Made by a program: the position numbers and the translations under genes
Origin: Candidatus Phyllobacterium onerii
GTDB taxonomy: Bacteria > Pseudomonadota > Alphaproteobacteria > Rhizobiales > Rhizobiaceae
Direction: 5' to 3'
NCBI RefSeq assembly: GCF_028331445.1
Contig: NZ_JAQMHX010000007.1
Span: forward strand, 1-64,000
Length of the DNA: 64,000 bases
Shown here: one piece after another, positions 8,982 to 17,407 of the stretch
Layout of the letters: the number at the start of each line of letters is the position of its first letter
How positions within the stretch are numbered: the stretch's first letter is position 1
Notes under the pieces: generated by a model
Told to the model about the DNA's origin: nothing
What the model saw: only the letters and a program-made list of their open reading frames with translations
Databases searched by the model: none

Positions 8982-9830
8982 ATGGCACATCCTGCCTTTT
9001 CACCTTCCCGTGTGGCCGTAGTCACAGGAGGCGCATCCGGTATCGGTCTTGCAGCTGCAAAACGCCTCACCTCCATGGGTTTAAAGGTCGCTATTGCTGA
9101 TCTTGCAGGTGAAAAACTCGACCGGGCTTATGCGGCGGTTTCTGAACTCGCCGGCACCGGTGATGATGTCATCGCTGTCGCCACAGACGTGACCAACATC
9201 GAAGATCTGCGCAAACTGCAGCAGACGGTCAATGACAGATTTGGCGGCGTTGCCGTTCTCATGAACAATGCAGGCATCCAGCCTGGCAGCAGCGTTTTCG
9301 ATCCAGATCACTGGGACAGGATCATCGCTGTAAACATGTTCGGCATAATCCGCGGCTGCCAGGTTTTTGGCCCAGACATGATCCGGCGAGGCAAGCCAGG
9401 CGTCATCATCAATACCGGCTCCAAGCAGGGCATAACCACTCCGCCTGGCGATCCTGCTTACAATGTCTCGAAATCGGGCGTGAAGACCTTCACTGAAGCC
9501 TTGCAGCATGAGTTACGTAACACGAAGGACTGTCACGTAACGGCTCATCTGTTCATTCCTGGTTTTGTCTATACGCCCTTGACTGCAGGAGATCGCACGG
9601 AAAAGCCAGCAGGCGCGTGGACGCCGGAACAAACGGTCGATTTTATGCTGGAGCGTGTATCAGCCGGTGATTTTTATATCCTTTGCCCGGACAACGATGT
9701 AACCCGCAGCCTCGATGAGCGCCGCATCCTCTGGGCAGCCAACGACATTATCAGGAATCGTCCGCCTTTGTCGCGCTGGCATCCGGAATATCAGAGCGAA
9801 TTCGCTGATTTCGTTAATCAGGACATCTGA
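8982..9830 (+). CDS. Short-chain dehydrogenase/reductase
   Basis: The protein has 282 residues and is a classical SDR: TGGASGIG (15-22) for NAD(P) binding, NNAG (95-98), and the catalytic set Ser147, Tyr160 and Lys164 (YNVSK). The substrate is not readable. Family length is usually near 250; the extra residues are at the C-terminus. AAGGAG at 8969-8974 supports the ATG at 8982. An exact GTTACGTAAC palindrome lies inside the gene (9512-9521). The next gene, an aminopeptidase, is 140 bp away and may be separate. Confidence 0.85.
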   Translation: MAHPAFSPSRVAVVTGGASGIGLAAAKRLTSMGLKVAIADLAGEKLDRAYAAVSELAGTGDDVIAVATDVTNIEDLRKLQQTVNDRFGGVAVLMNNAGIQPGSSVFDPDHWDRIIAVNMFGIIRGCQVFGPDMIRRGKPGVIINTGSKQGITTPPGDPAYNVSKSGVKTFTEALQHELRNTKDCHVTAHLFIPGFVYTPLTAGDRTEKPAGAWTPEQTVDFMLERVSAGDFYILCPDNDVTRSLDERRILWAANDIIRNRPPLSRWHPEYQSEFADFVNQDI

Positions 9831-9970
9831 CCTGCAAAATTCCGAGACACAATCTCGGACATTGTGAACCAATCAAATTGCGAGAGCGATTTCCGGATCA
9901 GTCGCTTGATACCGGGACTGATCCGGTTCTATGCTGAAGAAAGCCCTTCATTGACCAGGTTGGATTCATA

Positions 9971-11221
9971 ATGACCTCATCTCCCCAAATCCCCGCTGTG
10001 GATCCCGTCAAGCTTGATCGTCTGGCGGAAGTAGCCATCAAAATTGGCTTGCAGTTGCAGCCTGGACAGGATCTCCTGATCACTGCCCCGCTTGCCGCAG
10101 TGCCTCTGGTGCGGCGGATCACAGAACATGCCTACAGGGCAGGAGCGGGCCTCGTGACCTCGCTATACAGCGACGAAGAAGCCACTCTTATGCGCTATCG
10201 CAACGCGCCAGACGAAAGTTTCGATCGCGCCACGGGCTGGCTGTTTGAGGGCATGGCGAAAGCCTTTTCCGCCAATACAGCTCGGCTTGCAGTCGCCGGT
10301 GACAATCCGATGCTGCTCTCATCGGCGGACCCGGAGAAGGTGTCCCGTGCCAACCGGGCACAATCCCGCGCTTATCAGCCTGCGTTGGAAAAAATCACCA
10401 ATTTCGAAGTCAACTGGAACATCGTTTCGTATCCGAATCCATCCTGGGCGAAGCAGGTATTTCCCGATCAGGACCCTGAAGTCGCTATAACCATGCTCGC
10501 TGATGCAATATTTGCGGCATCGCGTGTTGATCTGAACGATCCTGTCAGCGCTTGGCGCGACCATAACGCCGCCTTGCACAAACGGACAAAATGGCTGAAC
10601 GAGCGCACTTTCTCGGCTTTGCATTTCAAGGGACCGGGCACCGACCTCACTGTCGGCCTGGCCGATGAACATGAATGGCACGGCGGTGCTTCGGTTGCGA
10701 AGAATGGCATTACCTGTAACCCGAATATTCCCACCGAAGAAGTTTTCACGACGCCCCACGCACTGCGGGTCGATGGCCGTGTTTCGAGCACCAAGCCACT
10801 TTCCCACCAGGGCACGCTCATCGAAAATATCCAGGTCCGCTTCGAGGGTGGCAGGATTGTCGAAGCCAAGGCGACGCGGGGCGAGGAAGTCTTCAACAAG
10901 GTGCTTGGCACTGACGAGGGCGCACGTCGTCTCGGCGAAGTGGCGCTGGTCCCAAATTCCTCGCCAATTTCGGCATCGGGCTTGTTGTTCTTCAACACGC
11001 TTTTCGATGAAAACGCTGCGAGCCACATCGCGCTCGGCCAATGCTATTCGAAATGCTTCGTCAATGGCGGCAACCTGACGCCCGAAGAAGTTACGGAGAG
11101 AGGTGGCAACAAGAGCCTCATTCACATCGACTGGATGATCGGCTCTGGCGAGATCGACGTGGACGGCATCAACAAGGACGGTTCCCCTGTCCCCGTGATG
11201 CGCAAGGGCGAATGGGTCTGA
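9971..11221 (+). CDS. M29 family (thermophilic-type) aminopeptidase
   Basis: The protein has 416 residues, the usual M29 length. The C-terminal domain carries the metal-binding segments of the family: NIPTEEVFTTPH near residue 250, FDENAASHIALGQCY near 340, and HIDWMIG near 380. These supply Glu, His, Tyr and Asp ligands or catalytic residues for a two-metal centre. These enzymes release N-terminal amino acids from peptides in the cytoplasm. No signal peptide is present. Neighbouring genes give no further hint of a dedicated substrate. Confidence 0.9.
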   Translation: MTSSPQIPAVDPVKLDRLAEVAIKIGLQLQPGQDLLITAPLAAVPLVRRITEHAYRAGAGLVTSLYSDEEATLMRYRNAPDESFDRATGWLFEGMAKAFSANTARLAVAGDNPMLLSSADPEKVSRANRAQSRAYQPALEKITNFEVNWNIVSYPNPSWAKQVFPDQDPEVAITMLADAIFAASRVDLNDPVSAWRDHNAALHKRTKWLNERTFSALHFKGPGTDLTVGLADEHEWHGGASVAKNGITCNPNIPTEEVFTTPHALRVDGRVSSTKPLSHQGTLIENIQVRFEGGRIVEAKATRGEEVFNKVLGTDEGARRLGEVALVPNSSPISASGLLFFNTLFDENAASHIALGQCYSKCFVNGGNLTPEEVTERGGNKSLIHIDWMIGSGEIDVDGINKDGSPVPVMRKGEWV

Positions 11222-11308
11222 TCGTTGAGATCGAATATGAAAATGGCCACAACAACCATGCTCATCCCCGATGGAGGACCTTCTGATCGGCAGGAAGGAG
11301 GATCCCTT

Positions 11309-12174
11309 CTAAGGGGGCAGATCAAATTTGGGCATACTCCCCACGATGAAATCTATCATGGCACGCAACCTTGCGAGCCTGCGAAGATCGCGGTGGTAGC
11401 CCAACCATGTGTCACGACCCGGCGGCGGGACAGCAACATCAACTCGGCGCAGGTCTTTGTTTCCGTCGCCCAATAGCCTTGGCATGACAGCCATTCCAAC
11501 TCCGCCCGCGCACATCCTGGCCTGGACGTCGCGGTTGTTGCTCCTGAAGACGATGCGGGCGTTGGGATAGTGCTCCTTGAGCCAAGCCACGTCGGGCATC
11601 CCGCCGAAGGCTTCGTCCATTGTGATGATCCCATGCGAGCGCCCGTCACCCTCGGTCGGATCGGCCGTGGCATGCGACACATATAGCCCGTAGGAGATAC
11701 GGACCAGCCTTTTGGACACCACTTGCGGATCAACGAATGGCCTGATGCGAAAAGCAAGATCCGCTTCCCTCCGCGCGAGGTTAAGAAGTCTGGAATCGGT
11801 GAGCAATTCCACGATGACATTCGGATGCAGCGCGGCAAACTGCGACAACAGCGGGCTGAGCACATGGATCCAAACCAATCGGAACAGGAAATCCGGAGAG
11901 GTCCGGAAAGGTCTCCCTCGGACCCGGCGATCCGACGCTCAAGTGCAATGGCTTCCTCTTCCATCCGCTCGGCGTGAAACAAGACGATCTGACCCTCGGA
12001 GGTTAAGACGAACCCGTCGCTGGTCCGCTGGAAGAGGCTGTGGCCAACCGCTTCCTCGAAGGCCTTGAGGCGGCGTCCCATGGTGGGTTGGGTAAGTCTC
12101 AGGGAGCGCGCGGCCGCGCCCAGTGTCCCGTCACGCGCTATCGCGAGAAACAGTCGAACATCACTCCATTCCAT
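11309..12174 (-). pseudogene. LysR-family regulator disrupted by a frameshift
   Basis: The frame from 12174 encodes a standard LysR winged-helix domain (MEWSDVRLFLAIARDGTLG..., with AARSLRLTQPTMGRRLKAFE). It continues to SDWFG near 11880 and then turns to nonsense. The next frame picks up at once with HVLSPLLSQFAALHPNVIVELL and reads a complete effector-binding domain to 11309. One base is missing near the GGATCC at about 11867-11872. Repaired, the protein would be about 288 residues, normal for LysR. Either the gene is broken in this strain or the sequence has a single-base error. It lies divergent to the quinone oxidoreductase-like gene and would be its regulator. Confidence 0.85.
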
Positions 12175-12182
12175 AGCGAACC

Positions 12183-12218
12183 CATACAAAAACGAATGAA
12201 CATTATGCGAATTGTATG
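12183..12218. promoter_or_regulatory. Inverted repeat, possible LysR operator
   Basis: CATACAA (12183-12189) and TTGTATG (12212-12218) are exact inverted repeats with 22 bp between them. They lie in the 98-bp gap between the divergent lysR pseudogene and the oxidoreductase gene, where LysR regulators bind. Confidence 0.45.
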
Positions 12219-12272
12219 ATTTCCAAACGAAAACCGCCAGCCTACGGTAACTCCACAAATGGAGTGTCGGAA

Positions 12273-13262
12273 ATGAGCACGATGAGAGCATTGCTACTTG
12301 AAAACCACGGTGACACATTTCGCCTCGCTGAGATTCCCCGCCCTGCCCCGGCTGAGGGCGAAGTCCTCGTCCGTATCGAGGCAAGCGGCGTCAACCCGCT
12401 CGACACGAAGATAAGGTCGGGCGACGCGGCCCACGCGCGGCATCTGCTCCCGGCAGTCCTCGGTATCGATATGGCCGGTGTCGTCGAGGCAGTGGGAGCG
12501 GGCGTCAACAACTTGCGCCAGGGCGAGGAAGTCTATGGCATGACGGGTGGCGTTGGTGGCGTCCAGGGTTCCTTGGCGCAGTTTGCATCGGTCGATGCCC
12601 GGCTTCTTGCCCGCAAACCCACTCATCTGTCGATGCGGCAAGCGGCGGGACTGCCATTGGCCTTCATCACGGCATGGGAAGGCCTGGTCGATCGCGCTGG
12701 CATCTGCGCAGGCCAGAAGGTGCTCGTTCTAGGTGGCGCCGGCGGCGTCGGCCACGTTGCGGTTCAGGTCGCAAAGTCTTTTGACGCCGACGTCTACGCA
12801 GTCGATGGAGCCCGCAAGGCCGACTACATCAGGAGCATTGGCGCAACGCCGATCGACTATGCATCCGAGATCGTCGAGGACTATGTCAAAAGCTACACGG
12901 ACGGGAAGGGCTTCGACCTCGTGTACGACACGATCGGCGGTCCCGGCCTCGACACCGCCTTCAAGGCAGTCAAGCGGTTTGGGCATGTGGTGAGCTGCCT
13001 CGGATGGGGCACCCATGCTCTCGCGCCGCTATCTTTCAAGGCGGCAACGTACTCGGGCGTCTTTACGTTGATTCCGCTGCTGACCGGCGAAGGTCGCGAA
13101 CATCACGGAGAGATCATGGACGAAGCGACCAAACTCGCAAATGCTGGCAAGCTCGCGCCTCGTCTCGATAGCCGCGTCTTTACGCTCGACACGGTGATGG
13201 ATGCCCACGAACTCGTCCAGCGGGGGAGCGCGGACGGAAAGCTCATCATCGATATCGACTGA
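12273..13262 (+). CDS. Zinc-independent quinone oxidoreductase-like MDR protein
   Basis: The protein has 329 residues of the medium-chain dehydrogenase/reductase superfamily. The catalytic domain is N-terminal and the nucleotide-binding motif GGAGGVG is at 154-160. The zinc-binding cysteines of alcohol dehydrogenases are absent, which points to the quinone oxidoreductase (QOR) branch using NADPH. The true substrate is unknown. I chose ATG 12273, with GGAG at 12261 upstream; the longer reading from 12216 would overlap the inverted repeat and lacks family similarity. Control by the adjacent, now frameshifted LysR is likely. Confidence 0.85.
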   Translation: MSTMRALLLENHGDTFRLAEIPRPAPAEGEVLVRIEASGVNPLDTKIRSGDAAHARHLLPAVLGIDMAGVVEAVGAGVNNLRQGEEVYGMTGGVGGVQGSLAQFASVDARLLARKPTHLSMRQAAGLPLAFITAWEGLVDRAGICAGQKVLVLGGAGGVGHVAVQVAKSFDADVYAVDGARKADYIRSIGATPIDYASEIVEDYVKSYTDGKGFDLVYDTIGGPGLDTAFKAVKRFGHVVSCLGWGTHALAPLSFKAATYSGVFTLIPLLTGEGREHHGEIMDEATKLANAGKLAPRLDSRVFTLDTVMDAHELVQRGSADGKLIIDID

Positions 13263-13416
13263 TGACGTCTGACGCACCGCAAGCGTTTTGCGATGCACCA
13301 TTATACAACCAGTCTCTGTCGCTTCGGTTCAATCCTTATCGCTCCGGCCGTTTCGTCGGAGCAGAGATCGCCGTCGGTCAGGAATGAAAGCTGGATACTT
13401 TTTGTTTCTGGCTGGG

Positions 13417-14520
13417 TTAGGCAACCAGCCGCCCAGCTGATTCCGCTTGCGCATAGGCCTTGCCGAAACGATTGGCGAGGAACGCGTCAAGCGCAATATC
13501 TTCCTGCTTGAGAAAACCCTGCTGTGGCAAGGCGCCGTTCGCGAGCATGTCAAGCACGGCACAAATGGCCGATGCTGTCGTGATTTGGATCCCGCTATAA
13601 AGCTGCGATCCGATATGGCCGCTGTAGACCTTGTTGGCATATGTTTCCTGAAGAAGACGGCCCTTCTTGCGGCCGCTGACCGTAACGAAGATCACGACGA
13701 CATCTTGCAAGGTAGATGGCAAGGCGTTTTCGAGAATATCCTTGAACACATCGCGGCGATCCCGCAGTCCAAGGTCGTTGAGCAGCGCCTTCATGATGGC
13801 CGCGTGCCCCGGATAGCGGATGGTGCGATAGTTAAGTGTACGCACCTTGCCGAGGAGCGTTTCGCACAATGTGCCAAGGCCGCCTGACGTATTGAACGCC
13901 TCATAGGTCACCCCGTCGAGCGAGAATTCCTCGCGCTCTTCAAGCGGCGGCACCTCCGTCAACTCGCCATCGACGATCGCTTCACAGGGCTCGCAATATT
14001 CGTTGATGACCCCGTCCGTGCTCCATGTCAGATTGTAGTTCAGAGCGTTTGACGGATATTGCGGCAGTGCACCGACTCGCATGCGCACGCTTTCCAGCGT
14101 ATCGAAACGCTTGGCCAGATCATTGGCTACAATTGAGATGAAACCCGGAGCAAGGCCGCATTGGGGAATGAAAGCAGTCATGGCAGTCGCTGCCAGTTGC
14201 TTGACGATGCGCGTGCTGGCCACGTCTTCTGTCAGATCGAGATAATGCACGCCTGATTTGGCGGCAGCTTCAGCTATGCGCGTGGTCAGATGGAACGGCG
14301 CGGCACTCAGCACGGCGAATTTGCCATTGAGAACGCTTTCAAGCGCCCCGACTTCGGAAATCTCGATGCAGGCGGTTTCAACGAGCGGCGATACGTCCAA
14401 AGCATCAAGCTGGGCTTGTGCCCGGTCAACGACCGTTACGCGATAATCTCCGGTACCAGCCAGAAGATTAGCGATGGTCCCGCCGATTTTCCCTGCTCCA
14501 ACGACAACGATCTCTTTCAT
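13417..14520 (-). CDS. Saccharopine dehydrogenase-family protein, probable L-lysine 6-dehydrogenase
   Basis: The protein has 367 residues. The N-terminal Rossmann motif is VVVGAGKIGG (5-14), followed by a saccharopine reductase-like catalytic domain with YLDLTED and CGLAPGF segments. The length and style fit the lysine 6-dehydrogenases (LysDH) of Agrobacterium-type bacteria, which oxidise lysine to allysine. A related role on another amino acid cannot be excluded. GAGGGGAAA precedes the ATG at 14520. It is divergent from an Lrp/AsnC regulator, the usual controller of amino-acid catabolism, with a shared 120-bp gap. Confidence 0.75.
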   Translation of the reverse strand: MKEIVVVGAGKIGGTIANLLAGTGDYRVTVVDRAQAQLDALDVSPLVETACIEISEVGALESVLNGKFAVLSAAPFHLTTRIAEAAAKSGVHYLDLTEDVASTRIVKQLAATAMTAFIPQCGLAPGFISIVANDLAKRFDTLESVRMRVGALPQYPSNALNYNLTWSTDGVINEYCEPCEAIVDGELTEVPPLEEREEFSLDGVTYEAFNTSGGLGTLCETLLGKVRTLNYRTIRYPGHAAIMKALLNDLGLRDRRDVFKDILENALPSTLQDVVVIFVTVSGRKKGRLLQETYANKVYSGHIGSQLYSGIQITTASAICAVLDMLANGALPQQGFLKQEDIALDAFLANRFGKAYAQAESAGRLVA

Positions 14521-14534
14521 GTGTTTCCCCTCGG

Positions 14535-14551
14535 ATATAAAAACTTTATAT
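14535..14551. promoter_or_regulatory. Inverted repeat, possible Lrp/AsnC operator
   Basis: ATATAAA-AAC-TTTATAT is a perfect 7-bp inverted repeat with a 3-bp spacer. It lies just upstream of the lysine dehydrogenase-like gene, in the gap shared with the Lrp/AsnC gene. AT-rich dyads of this kind suit Lrp-type regulators. Confidence 0.45.
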
Positions 14552-14640
14552 GAATTTCGCATATTGCTCGGCGAAATGAAGTCTATAAACTGACGAAACA
14601 ACACCATAATTTTGTCGATATGCCGATAGGATTCGTCATT

Positions 14641-15069
14641 ATGCTGTCAGAAGCCGATCATGCCCTGCTTTCATTGCTACGCGAGAATGCGAGGGCCTCC
14701 ACAGCCGAGCTTGCCCGCAAGCTGCGCGTATCACGCACCACTGTGCAAAGCCGCATAGAACGGCTGGAAAAGCGCGGTATGATAAGGGGATATAGCGTTC
14801 AGCTTTCCCCTGAATATGAACAAAACCTGGTGAGGGCACATGTGCTGGTGACGGCCTTGCCGAAACTGGCAATGAAGGTTGAGACTGCCTTGCGGAAAAT
14901 CGCCTGGGTCAGAACGCTTCATTCCGTTAGCGGTCAATTCGATATGATCGTTATCGTTGAAGCACCTTCTATACAGGAACTGGATAAATTGCTCGACGAA
15001 ATCGGCGCTCTTGAAGGTGTCGAACGCACCATGTCGTCGATTATTCTCTCCACCCGTATCGATCGATAA
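14641..15069 (+). CDS. Lrp/AsnC family transcriptional regulator
   Basis: The protein has 142 residues. The N-terminal helix-turn-helix spans about 20-45 (STAELARKLRVSRTTVQSRI). The C-terminal RAM/ligand domain includes VRTLHSVSGQFDMIVIVEAP. These regulators form octamers or dimers and sense amino acids. AGGA about 10 bp upstream supports ATG 14641; an in-frame Met at 14620 is less well placed. It probably activates the divergent lysine dehydrogenase-like gene in response to its substrate. Confidence 0.9.
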   Translation: MLSEADHALLSLLRENARASTAELARKLRVSRTTVQSRIERLEKRGMIRGYSVQLSPEYEQNLVRAHVLVTALPKLAMKVETALRKIAWVRTLHSVSGQFDMIVIVEAPSIQELDKLLDEIGALEGVERTMSSIILSTRIDR

Positions 15070-15130
15070 TGGCGCCTCCAACAACCTGATACATGCCGCT
15101 TGACTCTTGCTGTCATCGGATTCCATAATA

Positions 15131-15145
15131 GAACATATCATGAAC
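15131..15145 (+). promoter_or_regulatory. SOS (LexA) box of the imu operon
   Basis: GAAC-N7-GAAC (15131-15134 and 15142-15145) is an exact match to the alphaproteobacterial direct-repeat LexA box. It lies 18 bp before the imuA start. Confidence 0.85.
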
Positions 15146-15162
15146 ATTGAAAGGCTACTGTA

Positions 15163-15948
15163 GTGACAACCGTCGATCTTGCGGCGTTGAGACGCGACAT
15201 TGCATCTCTTGGAGAGAGGAATGCACGTACTGCGCAGGGCTCCGCCTTTGACTTCGGCGACAATGATATCGACCGCGTCTTCCGCGAGGGGATGCAGCGT
15301 GGCGCCGTGCATGAAATCTTCGCAGAAGAAGCAGGCGACGCAGGTGCGGCAACCGGTTTCGTCATTGCCCTTGTCCTTCGCGCTTCCCCGGACCAAAGCC
15401 CTGTTCTATGGTTGGAAGAAGATTTTGCAGCGCAGGAAAATGGCTTTCCATATGCTCCCGGCTTGCAAAATATCGGGCTTGATCCGCAACGCCTCATCAT
15501 CGTGCGATGCGCCTCACCGCAGGATGTTTTGAAAGCTGCTTCGGACAGTCTCGGTATTCGTGGCGCGGGCGCCGTCATCATCGCGCCGTGGAGCAACCCG
15601 AAGTGTCTGGACCTGACCGCCTCGCGCAAATTGCTGCTGACGGCGCAACAAACCGATGTGCCTGCTTTTCTCCTGCGATTGGGAGCGTATCCCAGCGAGA
15701 ATGCCGCCGTCACGCGCTGGTTGATCCGAGCCGCACCTTCGCAATCGAGTGGCGCCAATGCACCCGGACATCCAGTTTTCGACGCCACTCTCATACGCAA
15801 CAGACAGGGAATGACAGGCCATTGGATCCTGCAATGGGAAAGTGATGATCATGTTTTCAGACAGATCGAGCCGTTTTCTGGCACTATGGTTTCCGCACCT
15901 TCCTACCGACCGCCTCAAACGCGAAAATCTGGGACGCGCCCATACTGA
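15163..15948 (+). CDS. imuA: ImuA, accessory protein of SOS mutagenesis
   Basis: The protein has 261 residues. It is a RecA-like fold protein without a good Walker A. The family hallmarks are the N-terminal LAALRRDIASL helix and GAVHEIFAEEAGD, and the gene order imuA-imuB-dnaE2 supports the call. ImuA works with ImuB and DnaE2 in translesion synthesis and induced mutagenesis. The start is GTG at 15163, directly downstream of the LexA box. Its 3' end overlaps imuB by about 107 bp, an unusually long but credible overlap because conserved ImuB residues already lie within it. Confidence 0.9.
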   Translation: MTTVDLAALRRDIASLGERNARTAQGSAFDFGDNDIDRVFREGMQRGAVHEIFAEEAGDAGAATGFVIALVLRASPDQSPVLWLEEDFAAQENGFPYAPGLQNIGLDPQRLIIVRCASPQDVLKAASDSLGIRGAGAVIIAPWSNPKCLDLTASRKLLLTAQQTDVPAFLLRLGAYPSENAAVTRWLIRAAPSQSSGANAPGHPVFDATLIRNRQGMTGHWILQWESDDHVFRQIEPFSGTMVSAPSYRPPQTRKSGTRPY

Positions 15949-17407
15949 TCTACACCTGATAGTGGTGGACAAAATTGCCAATGCCTTGCGGCTGACTGCT
16001 GTCGATGAAAAGGCAGCCAAGGCAGGGCTCTATAAGGGCATGGCTCTGACAGATGCACGTGCGCAATTTGAAAAGCTGGATATTGCTTTCGCCTCACCGC
16101 GCAAGGATGCTGTGCTGCTCGAAAAGCTGGCCGATTGGGGTGACCGCTATACACCGCTTGTGGCACTTGATGAGCCTCACGGCCTCATTCTCGACCTGAC
16201 CGGCTGCATTCATCTTTTTGGCGATGAAAGCCAACTTATTGAAGATATTCATAAACGCCTTCATCGCTATGGCATGATCGCCCGAACTGCGCTTGCAAGC
16301 AATCCCGCTGCAGCACGTGCCCTTGCTCGACACTCGCCCGGTGGCATCATCGATTGGAATGACGAGACGCGTAGACTATACGCCTTGCCGCTTATCAGTC
16401 TCGATATCGAAGAGAACCATCTCGCCGGTCTCAAGCGGGCAGGATTACGCAGCGTTGGTGATATCGACGTTTTGCCCCGAGCTGCACTCACGGCGCGTTT
16501 TGGCACAAATCTTGTTAACCGCCTCGATGCATTGTTCGGCCGTCAGGATGCGCCCATTACCCCTCGCCGTACCGTCCCTGTCTGCATGGTTGAGCGGCGT
16601 ATGGCAGAACCGCTCATCGCCATGGAATCCGTGGAACACGTTCTTATTTCCTTGAGCGACGAACTTTTCCGTCGCCTGCAACAAAGAGTTGAGGGCGCCC
16701 GCGAGATCGAAGCCAGCTTCTATCGCGCCGATGGCAATGTACGTCGCATCAACATTCAGACCGGACGTCCCGTTACCGAAACAAAACCCATGTTTCGACT
16801 ATTGAAAGAGCGGCTTTCCACACTTAGCGATCCGCTCGATGTCGGTTATGGTTTTGATATCATCCGGCTTGCCGCTATTCGTGTGGAGCAGAGCCAGGCG
16901 ATCCAGAAAAGCCTCGATGACAGGGCACAAGAGACAGAGGAGATCAATGCGCTTGTCGACCGGCTTTCCATTCGTCTTGGCAATTCCCGTGTGCTGCGCC
17001 CGCTGTCTGTCGATACGCATATTCCCGAACGCGCAGTTTCACTGGTACCTGCCGCCTCAGCAAGACAGGATATGGTGTTTGAACGGACGCCAGAACATAA
17101 TCCGGGCAATCCTCCGGAGCGACCGATCCGATTGTTTCAGCCTCCCGAGCGGATTGATGCAACGTTTGAAGTCCCGGATGCCGCCCCTGCACGATTCACC
17201 TGGCGCCGGGTTCAGCATATTATCACCTTGGCAGAGGGACCTGAACGCATCGCCCCCGAGTGGTGGCGCGAACATGCCGGTGCGCTGACGCGGGATTATT
17301 ACCGCCTTGAAGACAATAGAGGCCGTCGTTTCTGGGTGTTTCGCGAAGGCTTGTACGAGCGCGGCGATCCCACACCGCGCTGGTTTCTGCACGGGATTTT
17401 CGCCTGA
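15842..17407 (+). CDS. imuB: ImuB, catalytically inactive Y-family polymerase homologue
   Basis: The protein has 521 residues. The N-terminus RFLALWFPHLPTDRL is typical of ImuB. In the palm region, where active Y-family polymerases have Ser-x-Asp-Glu, this protein has LDLTGCIHLFGDE and so lacks the catalytic carboxylates. ImuB is a hub that links ImuA, DnaE2 and the sliding clamp. The C-terminal 150 residues (RLFQPPERIDATFE, then ARFTWRR) are the conserved ImuB tail. The start could be GTG 15842, ATG 15845 or ATG 15851. Its stop overlaps the dnaE2 start by one base (TGATG). Confidence 0.92.
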   Translation: MMIMFSDRSSRFLALWFPHLPTDRLKRENLGRAHTDLHLIVVDKIANALRLTAVDEKAAKAGLYKGMALTDARAQFEKLDIAFASPRKDAVLLEKLADWGDRYTPLVALDEPHGLILDLTGCIHLFGDESQLIEDIHKRLHRYGMIARTALASNPAAARALARHSPGGIIDWNDETRRLYALPLISLDIEENHLAGLKRAGLRSVGDIDVLPRAALTARFGTNLVNRLDALFGRQDAPITPRRTVPVCMVERRMAEPLIAMESVEHVLISLSDELFRRLQQRVEGAREIEASFYRADGNVRRINIQTGRPVTETKPMFRLLKERLSTLSDPLDVGYGFDIIRLAAIRVEQSQAIQKSLDDRAQETEEINALVDRLSIRLGNSRVLRPLSVDTHIPERAVSLVPAASARQDMVFERTPEHNPGNPPERPIRLFQPPERIDATFEVPDAAPARFTWRRVQHIITLAEGPERIAPEWWREHAGALTRDYYRLEDNRGRRFWVFREGLYERGDPTPRWFLHGIFA

